DNA of 64,000 bases from Streptomyces broussonetiae (GCF_009796285.1 NZ_CP047020.1:1-64000); one strand, 5' to 3'; shown: positions 16,682-25,820, counted from the first letter of the stretch. Notes: generated from the sequence alone by a model not told the origin. Numbers and translations: made by a program.

Positions 16682-17448
16682 GCGAGCTGACCGGCAACCG
16701 CATCCGCACCACGGCCGGCAAGCTCGGCCTGCCCCACCTGGCAGAGACCATCAACGAGTACACCCGCCGGGCCGACGAGGCGAAGATGGGCTACCTCGAC
16801 TTCCTCGACCTGGTCCTGTCCGAAGAGTTGGCCGTCCGCGACGACCGCCGATTCCGCCAGGGCCTGCGGCTGTCGAAGCTGCCGCACCACAAGACGCTGG
16901 ACGAGTACGACTTCTCCTTCCAGCCCGAGCTCGACCCGCGCAAGGTCAAAGACCTCGCCAGCCTCTCCTTCGTCGACGGCAAAGCGAACGCAGCGCTGCT
17001 GGGGCCGCCCGAAGTGGGCAAGACGCATATCGCCGTCGCTCTCGCTGTCGCGGCCTGCCGGGCCGGCTACTCGATCTACTTCACCAGCCTCGACGACATG
17101 GTCCGCAACCTGAAGGCCGCCGAGTCGGCCGGACGGCTGGTCAACAAACTCGGCACCTACCTGCGGCCGAGCGTCCTTGTGGTCGATGAGGTGGGCTACC
17201 AGCCCCTCGAACGAGCCGAGGCGAACCTGGTCTTCCAGGTCATCTCCAAGCGTTACGAGAAGGGCTCCATCATCCTGACCTCAAACAAGACCTTCAGCGA
17301 GTGGGGACAGGTCTTCGGCGACGAGGTCCTCGCCACCGCGATCCTCGACCGCCTCCTCCACCACTGCGAAGTGATCGCCATCAATGGCCCGAGCTACCGG
17401 CTCAAGAACCGCCTACAGGCCATCGAGCGAGAGACCGACGTGGCCTGA
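16678..17448 (+). CDS. istB: IS21 helper ATPase IstB
   Basis: 256 residues of the DnaC-like AAA+ family. Walker A is GPPEVGKTH, with E where most members have G, which still fits GxxxxGKT; Walker B is VLVVDEVGY; the sensor region is IILTSNKTFSEWG. IstB selects the target and activates IstA. The start is a TTG that overlaps the istA stop in TTGA, with AAGGAG upstream, so expression is coupled. Confidence 0.93.
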   Translation: MSELTGNRIRTTAGKLGLPHLAETINEYTRRADEAKMGYLDFLDLVLSEELAVRDDRRFRQGLRLSKLPHHKTLDEYDFSFQPELDPRKVKDLASLSFVDGKANAALLGPPEVGKTHIAVALAVAACRAGYSIYFTSLDDMVRNLKAAESAGRLVNKLGTYLRPSVLVVDEVGYQPLERAEANLVFQVISKRYEKGSIILTSNKTFSEWGQVFGDEVLATAILDRLLHHCEVIAINGPSYRLKNRLQAIERETDVA

Positions 17449-17651
17449 CAACTGGGGACGTTCAAACGTACCGGCCCGGCCCGAAGGGAGAGTACGCCGA
17501 CAGGAGCCGCCGTAGCCGAGATCGAAGGGCTCTATACGGCTCTGCTGAAGACCACGTCTCCCGGACGGGTCGGCGGCTGCGGGCCGAACTTGGTCACGGG
17601 GCGCCGCCACTGCGAGGGAGACGTGGGGTCCTCTCGGCGGCATGGATGGGA

Positions 17652-17683
17652 AACGGGTCACGGCAAGCCGGCCGTGACCCGTT
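17652..17683. terminator. Hairpin terminator
   Basis: AACGGGTCACGG pairs perfectly with CCGTGACCCGTT (12 bases each) around an 8-base loop. It lies after the broken gene B and before the opposing IS256-type element, and can stop transcripts from both sides. There is no long T run, as is usual in Streptomyces. Confidence 0.65.
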
Positions 17684-17770
17684 CTCCCGTCTCACGAGCA
17701 CCCCTGATGGCAGGCAATCGAGGCGCAGCCAAAGGTCACCGACCTGCGTCGTGGGTCACGTCCGCCGGAG

Positions 17771-19107
17771 TGGTGTATTGACGGCCACTCGGTGATCTCG
17801 CTTTGAGGCTATGCGGTGAGTTCGGTGGGCAGGACGGTCTCGTCGGTTCCTGACTCGATCGGGTGGAGGCGGGCCTTCGCGAGCAGGTCGAGGCCCATGT
17901 AGCGGCGGGCCTCGGTCCACTCGTCGTTCTGCTCGGCCAGGACCGCGCCGACCAGGCGGATCAGCGCGGTGCGGTCGGGGAAGATGCCGACCACGTCGGT
18001 GCGGCGGCGGATTTCCTTGTTGAGCTGTTCCTGGGGATTGTTCGACCAGATCTGCCGCCAGATCTCGCGCGGGAACGCGGTGAATGCCAGCACGTCGCCC
18101 TGAGCGCCGTCCAAGTGGGCCGCGGCCTTGGGGAACTTGGCTTCCAGAGCGTCCAGGACGTGCCGCATCTGGGCCTGGACGGCGTCGGTGTCGGGCTGTT
18201 CGAAGACGGTCCGCAGCAGCGTGGCCACCCAGGGCTGGGCCGACTTGGGCACCTGGCTCAGCAACGCGCGGGCGTAGTGAGTACGGCATCGCTGCCAGCT
18301 TGCGCCGGGCAGGGTGGCGCCGATCGCGTTGACCAGGCCCATGTGCGCATCCGAGATGACCAGTTGGACGCCGGACAGGCCGCGGGCGATCAGTGAGCGC
18401 AGGAAGGCCAGCCAGCCGGCGCCGTCCTCGGCGGTGGCCACGTCCAAGCCGAGGATCTCGCGGTGCCCGTCGGCGTTGACGCCGACCGCGATCAGCGCAT
18501 GCACGTTGATGATGCGGCCGCCCTCGCGGACCTTCTGCGTGAGCGCATCCACCCAGACGAAGGCGTAGGGGCCGGCATCCAGGGGCCGGTTGCGGAACGC
18601 GGCGACTTGTTCGTCCAGGTGTTTAGCCATCGCGCTGACCTGGGACTTCGACAGCTGGGTCACCCCGAGGGACTCGGCGAGCTTCTCGACCCGGCGCGTG
18701 CTCACGCCCAGCAGGTAGGCGGTGGCGACCACCGAGATGAGGGCTTGCTCGGCTCGCCGGCGTCGCTCCAGCAGCCAGTGCGGGAAGTAACTGCCGGACC
18801 TGAGCTTGGGGATGGCGAGTTCGACGGTGCCTGCCCGGGTGTCCCACTCGCGCGGGCGATATCCGTTGCGGTGGTTGACTCGCTCGTCGCTGACCTGCCC
18901 GTATTCGGCATTGCAGAGGGCATCGGCCTCGGCGGACATGAGCGCGTCGGCGAACGTCTTGACCATCGCGCGCAGCAGATCGGGACTCGCCGCGCCGAGG
19001 TTGTCTTCGGCGAGGGCGTGCAGGGGCACACTGTCGGGTGCGGTCATCGTGCTGATCTCCTTCGTGACTCGACATCTCGAAGATCAGCCGGTGGCCGTTC
19101 TTGTATC
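17771..19107 (-). mobile_element. Second IS256-type element, ends degenerate
   Basis: Around the transposase, GACGGCCACTCGGTGATCT on the left matches the complement of the right end (ACGGCCACCGGCTGATCTTC), giving imperfect inverted ends near 17771 and 19107. No target duplication was found, so the limits are approximate. It is a different subtype from the copy at 2365. Confidence 0.6.
17809..19047 (-). CDS. IS256 (Mutator-type) transposase, second subtype
   Basis: 412 residues, full length. Catalytic residues: D in FVWVDALTQKV, D in LVISDAHMGLVNAIG and E in NPQEQLNKEIRRR, with CRTHYARALL before the last. It has only general family similarity to the transposase at 2512, so the two did not form a composite transposon. 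Translation starts at an ATG at 19047 with AAGGAGATC upstream. Confidence 0.93.
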   Translation of the reverse strand: MTAPDSVPLHALAEDNLGAASPDLLRAMVKTFADALMSAEADALCNAEYGQVSDERVNHRNGYRPREWDTRAGTVELAIPKLRSGSYFPHWLLERRRRAEQALISVVATAYLLGVSTRRVEKLAESLGVTQLSKSQVSAMAKHLDEQVAAFRNRPLDAGPYAFVWVDALTQKVREGGRIINVHALIAVGVNADGHREILGLDVATAEDGAGWLAFLRSLIARGLSGVQLVISDAHMGLVNAIGATLPGASWQRCRTHYARALLSQVPKSAQPWVATLLRTVFEQPDTDAVQAQMRHVLDALEAKFPKAAAHLDGAQGDVLAFTAFPREIWRQIWSNNPQEQLNKEIRRRTDVVGIFPDRTALIRLVGAVLAEQNDEWTEARRYMGLDLLAKARLHPIESGTDETVLPTELTA

Positions 19108-19371
19108 CGGGCACTCACTCCGACGCCGGGGCAAACGCCCGGATCAGGTGGGAGCCCGTACACCACTTCTCTCAATGTCATGCTCGGTAGTAGTCCCGCG
19201 GGTTCGCTCGACCACTTCGTGCCTCGTTGTCGGTGGCCAAGTCCCGTTATGCGGCCCGCGGGGCGGCCTTGCGGGCCAGCGGCAGTGGCTTGATAGGAGT
19301 GTGAGTTCGTCCGCATTGAGGGGTGCCCGTCGCCCGGCCCGTCCGTTGTGCGAGCACAGAGGAGGGGATCG
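19108..19371 (+). other. Non-coding 5' part of IS110 element
   Basis: No gene is visible between the IS256-type end and the IS110 ATG. In IS110 elements the long non-coding end upstream of the transposase encodes the bridge RNA that pairs with donor and target DNA. The position and length fit; the fold was not computed. Confidence 0.4.
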
Positions 19372-20424
19372 ATGGTCGTCTTGGGAATTGATGCCCACAA
19401 GCGCAACCACACCGCAGTCGCTGCTGATGAGCGAGGCCGTGAGCTTGGGACTCACACCACCGGCACCACCAGTTCCGATCACCTGCGTTTACTGGCCTGG
19501 GCACGGCGGTTCGGCGAGCACCGTCTGTGGGCGGTGGAAGACTGCCGACAACTCTCCCGGCGGCTGGAAGCCGATCTACTGGCAGCCGGGGAACGCATTG
19601 TCCGCGTGCCTCCCAAGCTCATGGCCAACTGCCGTAAGGCGGCCCGCACATACGGCAAGTCCGACCCCATCGATGCCTTGGCCGTCGCCCGGGCCGCGCT
19701 GCGTGAACCCGACCTACCCACAGCCCAACTGGACGGGCCCAGCAGGGAACTGCGCTTGCTGGTCGACTACCGCGAAGACCTGGTCACCGAACGCACGCGC
19801 ATCATCAACCGGATGCGCTGGCATCTGCACGAACTCGACCCCGGTCTTGATCCCCCGGCTCGCAGCCTGACACATTCCCGGCAGGTCGCCGTGGTCGAGG
19901 ACTTTTTGCGTGATTCCGACGGCATCGTTGCACGGCTGGCCAGGCGACTGCTGGCTCGCTGCCAGGCACTGACCGACGAGATCCGTGAGCTGGAGAAGGA
20001 GATCACCGGCAGGATCGAGACGCTGGCCCCGAACCTGCTGAAGATCCCCGGCTGCGGCACGCTCACCGCTGCGAAGATCCTGGGCGAGACCGCCGACGTC
20101 ACGCGCTTCAGGTCCGAGGCCGCCTTCGCCCGACACAACGGCACCGCACCCCTGCCCGTGTGGTCGGGCAACCGCGCACGACACCGACTCAGTCGTACCG
20201 GAAACCGCCAGCTCAACACAGCCCTGCACCGCATCGCGGTCACCCAGGCCCATTACCACCCCGACGCCCGCGCTTACCTCCAGCGTCGGCAGAACGCCGG
20301 CAACACCACAACCGAAGCCATCCGCGCCCTCAAGCGTCACCTGTCCGACGTCGTCTACCGGGCCCTCCGGCGCGACGCCCGAGAATCACACAGCAACGTG
20401 ATCACTCTCGCAACGGCCGCTTGA
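19372..20424 (+). CDS. IS110-family transposase
   Basis: 350 residues. The RuvC-like DEDD domain begins VLGIDAHKRNHTAVA, continues with AVEDCRQLSRRLEADL and SDPIDALAVARAAL, and the C-terminal Transposase_20 domain has KIPGCGTLTAAKILGE and the catalytic serine region RHRLSRTGNRQLNTALHR. GAGGAGGGG precedes the ATG. IS110 enzymes make no terminal repeats or target duplication and are guided by a bridge RNA, so the element ends cannot be read directly. It appears intact. Confidence 0.93.
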   Translation: MVVLGIDAHKRNHTAVAADERGRELGTHTTGTTSSDHLRLLAWARRFGEHRLWAVEDCRQLSRRLEADLLAAGERIVRVPPKLMANCRKAARTYGKSDPIDALAVARAALREPDLPTAQLDGPSRELRLLVDYREDLVTERTRIINRMRWHLHELDPGLDPPARSLTHSRQVAVVEDFLRDSDGIVARLARRLLARCQALTDEIRELEKEITGRIETLAPNLLKIPGCGTLTAAKILGETADVTRFRSEAAFARHNGTAPLPVWSGNRARHRLSRTGNRQLNTALHRIAVTQAHYHPDARAYLQRRQNAGNTTTEAIRALKRHLSDVVYRALRRDARESHSNVITLATAA

Positions 20425-20551
20425 CATAGGAGTAATAGGACGCAACCGCGTCGTGCTGCGCTTCCACTCCGCTACCCGTCGGGGAAAGCGAGGAGGCGTG
20501 GGCACCGCGTTTCCACCTCGTTCCGGTACCGGGCGGCGCGCGGCGGCTCAT

Positions 20552-20563
20552 GCCTACACTGGG
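20552..20563 (+). promoter_or_regulatory. Promoter element of ArsR gene 1
   Basis: GCCTACACTGGG, with TACACT as -10, lies 45 bases before the ArsR GTG. The same 12 bases precede the second ArsR gene at 28285-28296. Confidence 0.5.
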
Positions 20564-20608
20564 CGGACGCGGGTTGCGGGGCTGTGATGCGGCGGACGGG
20601 AGAGGACT

Positions 20609-20971
20609 GTGAAGCACGTCGTCGGGGGCTTGGAGGACCCGTCCGCCGAGGTACTGGCTGACGTGGCCGCCGCCTTCGGGCTGCTGGCGTCCCCGGCACG
20701 GCTGCACATCATGTGGGCCCTGTCCGAGGGCGAGAGCGATGTGAGCCATCTCGCCCATCGGGTGGGCGGCGCCCTGCCCGCGGTCAGCCAACACCTGTCC
20801 AAGCTGAAGCTCGCGGGTCTCGTCCGCTCCCGCCGAGAGGGACGGCGGCAGGTCTACTACCTCGGCGACCCTGACGTCGTCACCGTCGTCCGCCTCATGG
20901 TCGGCCAGCTGGCCCTGCGCACCGAGGGCTCGCTCGCACCGGTGGGCCTGCGCCAGGGGACCAGTGCTTAG
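20609..20971 (+). CDS. ArsR-family regulator 1
   Basis: 120 residues with the ArsR/SmtB winged helix: FGLLASPARLHIMWALSEGE, DVSHLAHRVGGALPAVSQHL, KLKLAGLVRSRREGRRQVYY. The recognition helix (LPAVSQHLxKLKLAGLV) is identical, apart from one position, to that of ArsR 2 at 28345. There is no cysteine, so a classical thiol metal site is absent; sensing may be by another ligand or a His/Asp site. GTG start with GGGAGAGG upstream. It overlaps the MgtA-like gene by 8 bases, so the ATPase is its direct target or partner. Confidence 0.88.
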   Translation: MKHVVGGLEDPSAEVLADVAAAFGLLASPARLHIMWALSEGESDVSHLAHRVGGALPAVSQHLSKLKLAGLVRSRREGRRQVYYLGDPDVVTVVRLMVGQLALRTEGSLAPVGLRQGTSA

Positions 20972-23621
20972 GACCGCAGACTGGGGAGAGGGCGTTGAGT
21001 CGTCGTTTTCCGGAGTCGCCCCAGGACCATGCGAGGCCGGTACTTCCGGAACGGATGTTCTGGAGCCGGACGCTGCGACCACACTGCAGGTGCTGCGGCG
21101 GCTGGACAGCGGACCGCGCGGGTTGACGGAGGACGAGGCCACACTTCGCCTGGCCCGATTCGGGGCGAACACGCTTCCGGCCCGGAAGAACGCCTCCTGG
21201 CCACGCCTCGTTGTGCGCAGCCTGCGCGAACCGTTCACCGTGGTGCTGCTCTGCCTCGGCCTGGTCTCCGCCGCCATGTTCGCCTGGTCCACCGCCTCCG
21301 TGATCCTCACCCTGGTCGCTGCCAGCAGCGTGCTCCGGGCTTCGGGCGAGCACCGCGCCGACCGGTCCATGGCCCAGCTGCGCGAGCTGGTCGCCACCAC
21401 CTCCACGGTGCTGCGTCGTGCTCACGACCACGCCGCACCGGTGGCCCATGAGATTCCGGTGGAGGACCTCGTCCCCGGCGACATCATCAAGCTTGGCGCG
21501 GGCGACCTGGTCCCGGCCGACGTACGGCTGCTGCGTGCACGGGGGCTGACCGTGCACCAGGCGGTGCTGACCGGCGAGTCCGCCCCCGTCACGAAGTACG
21601 CGGCGGACCTCTCCCGACCGGCCGGGACCGCGGTGTTCGAGCAGCCGCAGATGTGTTTCCAGGGCAGCAGCGTCGCCTCCGGCAGCGGCACGGCGGTCGT
21701 CGTGGAGACGGGCGGGCGGACCCGGTTCGCGGCCGCACACGGGCGTAGGGTCGGTCAGCGAGAGGCGAGTGCCTTCGACCGGTCGGTGCGCAGCATCTCG
21801 TGGATCCTGATCCGGTTCATGCTGCTCACCCCGCCGCTGGTGCTGATGGTCAACGCCGCGCTGCGCGACCGCGGCCTGGAGACACTACCGTTCGCGGTCG
21901 CCGTGGCCGTGGGGCTGACACCGGAGATGCTGCCGGTCGTCGTCACCACCTGCCTGGCGCGCGGGGCGGCGCTGCTGGCGCGCGCCCACGGAGTGATCGT
22001 CAAACGGCTCCCGGCGCTGCACGACCTGGGCGCCGTCGACGTACTGTGCCTGGACAAGACAGGCACCCTCACCCAGGACCGGCCGGTCGTCGAACAGGGC
22101 CTGGACGCGGCCGGCGGCACCGATCCCGACGTGGTGCGCTGGGCGGCCGTCAACGCCTGGTGGACCCTCCAGCTCGCCGAACTGCCCGAGCCCGACGCCC
22201 TGGACGAGGCAGTCCTGGACGCGGTGGACGAGGACGACCTCATGGCGTACGACGGGGTGGCGGCGCTGCCCTTCGATCCCGTGCGCCGTCTGTCCACCGC
22301 TGTCGTCCGAATACCCGGCCGCCTCGGCACGCACACGCTCGTCGTCAAGGGAGCCGTCGAAGCCGTACTGGAACGCTGCGCCCTGGAGCCGGACGAGCGC
22401 GAACGGCTGACAACACTCGCCGCCCGGGCGGCGCGCGCCGGCCTGCGGGTGCTGGCGGTCGCCACCGTCGAACGTCCGGTTCGCCTGCGCGACTACTCCC
22501 CGGCCGACGAGCGCGTACTGGAATTCCGCGGCTTCGTCACCCTGCGCGACGCCCTCGCGCCCACCGCCGCGCGCGCCCTCACCGCGCTCGCCGAACGCGG
22601 CGTCACGATCACGATCCTCACGGGCGACCACCCCGGCACCGCCGCCCGCGCCTGCCACGACCTGGGTATCCCGCTCGCCCCGGACCAAGTCCTCACCACC
22701 GACCGTATCGACGGCCTGACCGACGCCGAACTGGCGGAACTGGCCGCCCGTACGACGGTCTTCGCCCGCTGCACCCCGGAGCACAAGGCGCGGATCACGG
22801 CCGCGCTGCGCACCGGCGGGCACACGGTGGGCTTCCTCGGGGACGGCGTCAACGACCTGTCCGCGCTGCGCGCCGCCGACGTCGGCATCGCCCCCCGCGA
22901 CGCCGCCGACGTGGCCCGGGAGGGCGCCGACGTGGTCCTCGCGGAGAAGGACCTCACCGCGATCGACCATGCCATCACCGCGGGCCGTCGGAGCGCCGGC
23001 AACATCGCCACCTATCTGCGCATCACCCTGTCGTCGAACCTCGGCAACGTGATCGCGATGCTCGCCGCGGGCCTGCTGCTGCCCTTCCTGCCGATGCTCC
23101 CGGCTCAGGTGCTGGTGCAGAACCTGTGCTTCGACACGGTGCAGCTCGCCTTCGCCTACGACCACCCCCACCCGTCGATGCTGCGCCGCCCGACGATGCT
23201 CGATCCCCGCTCGATCCTCCGTTTCATCATGGGGTTCGGCGTCCTCAACGCCACCGCCGACCTGGCGACCTTCGCCATCCTGACCCTCGCCCTCCACCGC
23301 CCGGGAACGAGCGACGACGGGGCGGTCTTCCACTCCGGCTGGTTCACCGAGAACCTGATCACCCAGGGCCTGGCGATGGTGCTCCTGCGCGTCGGCCACC
23401 GCCTCTTTCAGGAACGTGCGCCCGGCCCGGTCGGCTGGACCGCGGCCGCCCTGGCGGTCATCGGCATGGTGCTCCCGCCGTCACCACTCGGCCCCCTGCT
23501 CGGTCTGACCGCCCTCCCGCTGGAGTACTACCTCCTCCTCGCGGCCGTCCTGGCGCTGTATACCGCCGCACTCCTGCCGACCCGGGCACGTTACGAGCGG
23601 AGGCTCGGCAGCCAGGGGTGA
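20964..23621 (+). CDS. mgtA: MgtA-type Mg2+ P-type ATPase
   Basis: 885 residues. P-type motifs: TGES (~202, actuator), DKTGTLT with the phosphorylated Asp (~364), GDGVND (~626). The M4 segment AVGLTPEMLPVVVTTCLARG and the membrane end LSSNLGNVIAMLAAGLLLPF are typical of the P3B magnesium-import group rather than heavy-metal exporters. The N-terminal cytoplasmic domain DSGPRGLTEDEATLRLARFG is the cation ATPase N domain. About ten membrane segments. Translated from a GTG inside the end of the arsR gene, so it is coupled. A small segment after TGES is somewhat shortened, but all key residues are present. Confidence 0.88.
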   Translation: MLRTADWGEGVESSFSGVAPGPCEAGTSGTDVLEPDAATTLQVLRRLDSGPRGLTEDEATLRLARFGANTLPARKNASWPRLVVRSLREPFTVVLLCLGLVSAAMFAWSTASVILTLVAASSVLRASGEHRADRSMAQLRELVATTSTVLRRAHDHAAPVAHEIPVEDLVPGDIIKLGAGDLVPADVRLLRARGLTVHQAVLTGESAPVTKYAADLSRPAGTAVFEQPQMCFQGSSVASGSGTAVVVETGGRTRFAAAHGRRVGQREASAFDRSVRSISWILIRFMLLTPPLVLMVNAALRDRGLETLPFAVAVAVGLTPEMLPVVVTTCLARGAALLARAHGVIVKRLPALHDLGAVDVLCLDKTGTLTQDRPVVEQGLDAAGGTDPDVVRWAAVNAWWTLQLAELPEPDALDEAVLDAVDEDDLMAYDGVAALPFDPVRRLSTAVVRIPGRLGTHTLVVKGAVEAVLERCALEPDERERLTTLAARAARAGLRVLAVATVERPVRLRDYSPADERVLEFRGFVTLRDALAPTAARALTALAERGVTITILTGDHPGTAARACHDLGIPLAPDQVLTTDRIDGLTDAELAELAARTTVFARCTPEHKARITAALRTGGHTVGFLGDGVNDLSALRAADVGIAPRDAADVAREGADVVLAEKDLTAIDHAITAGRRSAGNIATYLRITLSSNLGNVIAMLAAGLLLPFLPMLPAQVLVQNLCFDTVQLAFAYDHPHPSMLRRPTMLDPRSILRFIMGFGVLNATADLATFAILTLALHRPGTSDDGAVFHSGWFTENLITQGLAMVLLRVGHRLFQERAPGPVGWTAAALAVIGMVLPPSPLGPLLGLTALPLEYYLLLAAVLALYTAALLPTRARYERRLGSQG

Positions 23622-23649
23622 GCGTCTTGAGGTCTTGCCTGTCGCGGCG

Positions 23650-24081
23650 TCAGGTGGCGTCGGGATCGAATGCAGGATGTGAGACCGGATCGGACGGCGT
23701 CTCCTCGGACGGGGACACGCCGCTTCTCGCCGGCGGTTCCGATCGGCCGGCATTCCCCGCGTCGCGTACAGCCTCGGCGAGGTCCGACAGCTCCGCGCTC
23801 GGGTCCAGGGCGGCACGGATCTCGTCGATCCCGAGGTTGTCGCCGTCGAGGACGTGCTTGCGGATGAACATCTTGGGGCGCAGGTCCTCGAACTCGAAGT
23901 CTTTCAGCTCCGGGCCGAGTTCGGAGCGGATCTCCTCCTTGGCGCTGTCGGAGAACTCCCGCACCTTGCGCAGGAATCCGACCATGCTCTGGATGACCTC
24001 GGGCAGCTTGTCCGGACCGAAGAGCAGAACCACGAGGATCGCCAGCGTGAGGAGGTCCATAGGGCTCACGTCGGGGAACAT
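23650..24081 (-). CDS. TatB-like Sec-independent translocase subunit 1
   Basis: 143 residues: one N-terminal membrane segment DLLTLAILVVLLFGPDKLPE with the FGP hinge of TatA/B proteins, an amphipathic helix (FLRKVREFSDSAKEEIRSEL), and a conserved DLRPKMFIRKHVLDGDN block before an acidic tail. The length fits TatB. A paralogue at 45838 shares all parts. Neither is next to tatC. The gene is convergent with mgtA (28 bases apart) and has a TTGCGCAG site 70 bases upstream. Confidence 0.85.
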   Translation of the reverse strand: MFPDVSPMDLLTLAILVVLLFGPDKLPEVIQSMVGFLRKVREFSDSAKEEIRSELGPELKDFEFEDLRPKMFIRKHVLDGDNLGIDEIRAALDPSAELSDLAEAVRDAGNAGRSEPPARSGVSPSEETPSDPVSHPAFDPDAT

Positions 24082-24150
24082 CCGATGCCCTCACCCCTTC
24101 GTCTCCGTCGGTCCGCCCCGCCGCGGAACCTCTGCGTAACACTTTAGAAG

Positions 24151-24167
24151 TTGCGCAGATGATGGAA
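24151..24167. promoter_or_regulatory. TTGCGCAG operator, tatB-like gene 1
   Basis: ACTTTAGAAG then TTGCGCAGATGATGGAA, 70 bases upstream of the tatB-like ATG at 24081. The ACTTTAG lead is shared with the site at 24275. Confidence 0.45.
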
Positions 24168-24274
24168 TCTCCGGGCTTCGGTGCGCTTTGAGCCGCCCTC
24201 TCGACGTGGCGTGCATCACGGGGGCTTGACGTCAGGACAGCCAGCCACTTTCCAAAGTCTTGATACTTTAGCGA

Positions 24275-24291
24275 TTGCGCAATTGAGCGAA
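24275..24291 (+). promoter_or_regulatory. TTGCGCAA operator, TPM-like gene
   Basis: ACTTTAGCGA then TTGCGCAATTGAGCGAA, 53 bases before the ATG at 24344. Confidence 0.55.
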
Positions 24292-24343
24292 TGGCTGCCG
24301 CGGTGGCAGCCGCCCGCCCTCACTCTCCAAGGAGGTCGTCTTC

Positions 24344-25726
24344 ATGCCTGCTTCGTCACGGGCCCGCCGTGCCGCCCGCCCTGTCCGCGGCCTGGTCGTG
24401 CTGGCCGCAGTCACGGTGCTGGGACTTTCGGTGTCGGTTCCCGGTGCTTCCGCAGCCACAGGTACCGGCACGGGGGTGGTGGCGGAGGCGTTCAGGAAGG
24501 GCCCGGTGTACGTCGACCCGCGGGCCCAGGACCAGTTGCCGAAGGCCGCGGCCGACAAGCTGGCCGCGAAGATCGAGGATGCCGACAAGCCGGTCTTCGT
24601 TGCCGTGCTGCCCGAGTCCGCCGATTACCCGCAGGCGTCCCTGATGCGGGATCTGCGGTCGCTGACCGGCATCACCGGCGTGTACGCCGTCCGCCTCGGG
24701 ACGCTGTTCAACGCCAAGGCCGACCATCAGGTGATGTCACCGGGCGCCGTGGCCAATCTGCGCGGCGCGGTGCAGCGCGCCGACGCCTCGAACACGGAGG
24801 CGCAGCTGAACACTTTCGTCGACCAGGCCGTCCAGCAGGCCAGGGGACACGCCCCGGCCTCGTGGGCGCAGGCCGGCGGAGGCGGCTTTGGCAGTGGCGG
24901 GCTGCTGGCCGGCGGTTTGATCGCGGCCGGGGCGGCCGGGGGCGGGTACGCACTGTACCGGCGGGTGAAGAAGCGCCGGCAGGCGGAGCGCGTGGAGCTG
25001 GAGGCTTTGCGGGTGGTAGTGGACGAGGACATCACCGCCTTCGGCGAGGAGCTGGACCGGCTGGACTTCTCCCCGTCCGAGCCCGGCGCCACGGATGAGA
25101 TGCGTGCCGACTACGGCTTTGCCCTGGACGCCTACGAGCGGGCCAAGGAGCAGATGGCCGCTGCCGCCCGGCCGCAGGACGTGCGTTCTGTGACCGCCGC
25201 GCTGGCCGACGGCCGCTTCGCGCTGGCCACCCTCACCGCGCGCCGCACCGGGGCGCCGCTGCCGCAGAAGCGCCTGCCCTGCTTCTTCGACCCACGGCAC
25301 GGCCCGTCGGTCAGCGAAGTCAACTGGTTCCCGCCCGGGGGCGGATTCCGTATGGTCCCGGCCTGCGCCGAGGACGCCGTCCGTGTCAGCCAGGGCCAGC
25401 AGCCCATGACCCGCATGGTCCACACCGATGCGGGCGCCCAGCCCTACTGGAACGCCGGCCCCGCCTATGCCCCGTGGGCGGGCGGCTATTTCGGCGGCGC
25501 AGGCGCGGTGGTCGGCGGGCTGCTCGCCGGGACCCTGCTGGGCAGCCTGCTCAGCGCATCCTCCGCCTACGCCGACTCCGGCGACGTCTTCTCGTCCGCT
25601 CCGGATCTGCCGGAGGGCGGCGACTTCTCCGGTGCGGACTTCAGCGCCTCCGACTTCTCGGGCGGCTTCGGCGGCGACTTCGGGTCGGACGGCGGTGGCG
25701 ATTTCGGCGGCGGCGACTGGGGGTGA
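24344..25726 (+). CDS. Secreted or membrane-anchored TPM-like protein
   Basis: 460 residues with a signal peptide (RRAARPVRGLVVLAAVTVLG ... ASAAT). The region ~40-170 resembles a TPM domain (VYVDPRAQDQLPKAAADKLA, then KPVFVAVLPESADYPQ). A second membrane segment (SGGLLAGGLIAAGAAGGGYA, ~190) is followed by basic residues and a helical part, and the C-terminus is rich in Gly, Ser and Asp (GGDFGGGDWG). Similar proteins in actinobacteria are cell-surface proteins of unknown role. AAGGAGGT lies eight bases before the ATG. It precedes the LCP gene in the same direction. Confidence 0.75.
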   Translation: MPASSRARRAARPVRGLVVLAAVTVLGLSVSVPGASAATGTGTGVVAEAFRKGPVYVDPRAQDQLPKAAADKLAAKIEDADKPVFVAVLPESADYPQASLMRDLRSLTGITGVYAVRLGTLFNAKADHQVMSPGAVANLRGAVQRADASNTEAQLNTFVDQAVQQARGHAPASWAQAGGGGFGSGGLLAGGLIAAGAAGGGYALYRRVKKRRQAERVELEALRVVVDEDITAFGEELDRLDFSPSEPGATDEMRADYGFALDAYERAKEQMAAAARPQDVRSVTAALADGRFALATLTARRTGAPLPQKRLPCFFDPRHGPSVSEVNWFPPGGGFRMVPACAEDAVRVSQGQQPMTRMVHTDAGAQPYWNAGPAYAPWAGGYFGGAGAVVGGLLAGTLLGSLLSASSAYADSGDVFSSAPDLPEGGDFSGADFSASDFSGGFGGDFGSDGGGDFGGGDWG

Positions 25727-25820
25727 CCCTGCACCCCACACCGCCGTGAACCCTCCTTGACACCGCTCACCCTGTAAATCCGGGCAGGTTGGATGATGAA
25801 CAGGCTATTCGTTTGCTAGG

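Larger units (their letters stand above)
15137..17502 (+). mobile_element. IS21-family insertion sequence, complete
   Basis: 2366 bp, starting TGTCGGCGTAC and ending GTACGCCGACA, with a 5-base direct repeat GGAGC on each side (15132-15136 and 17503-17507). It carries istA and istB in the usual overlapping order. Confidence 0.93.
15087..17640 (+). pseudogene. Hypothetical gene B copy 1, interrupted by IS21
   Basis: The ATG at 15087 (GGGAGGAAGA upstream) begins MVHRDVQRRDANLRLGA. The frame is cut at 15136 and resumes at 17508 with VAEIEGLYTALLKTTSPGR. Joining across one copy of the 5-base duplication GGAGC gives LGAAVAEIEGLYTALL, which matches the intact copy at 49599-49895. Shortly after, near 17570, a further single-base shift breaks the rest (GRRLRAELGHG in another frame). 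So the gene had an insertion and an indel. Confidence 0.8.

Noticed and set aside
2365..19107. The two IS256-type elements as arms of a composite transposon
   Set aside because: The transposases belong to different subtypes, the ends differ, and the first element has its own precise 8-base duplication.
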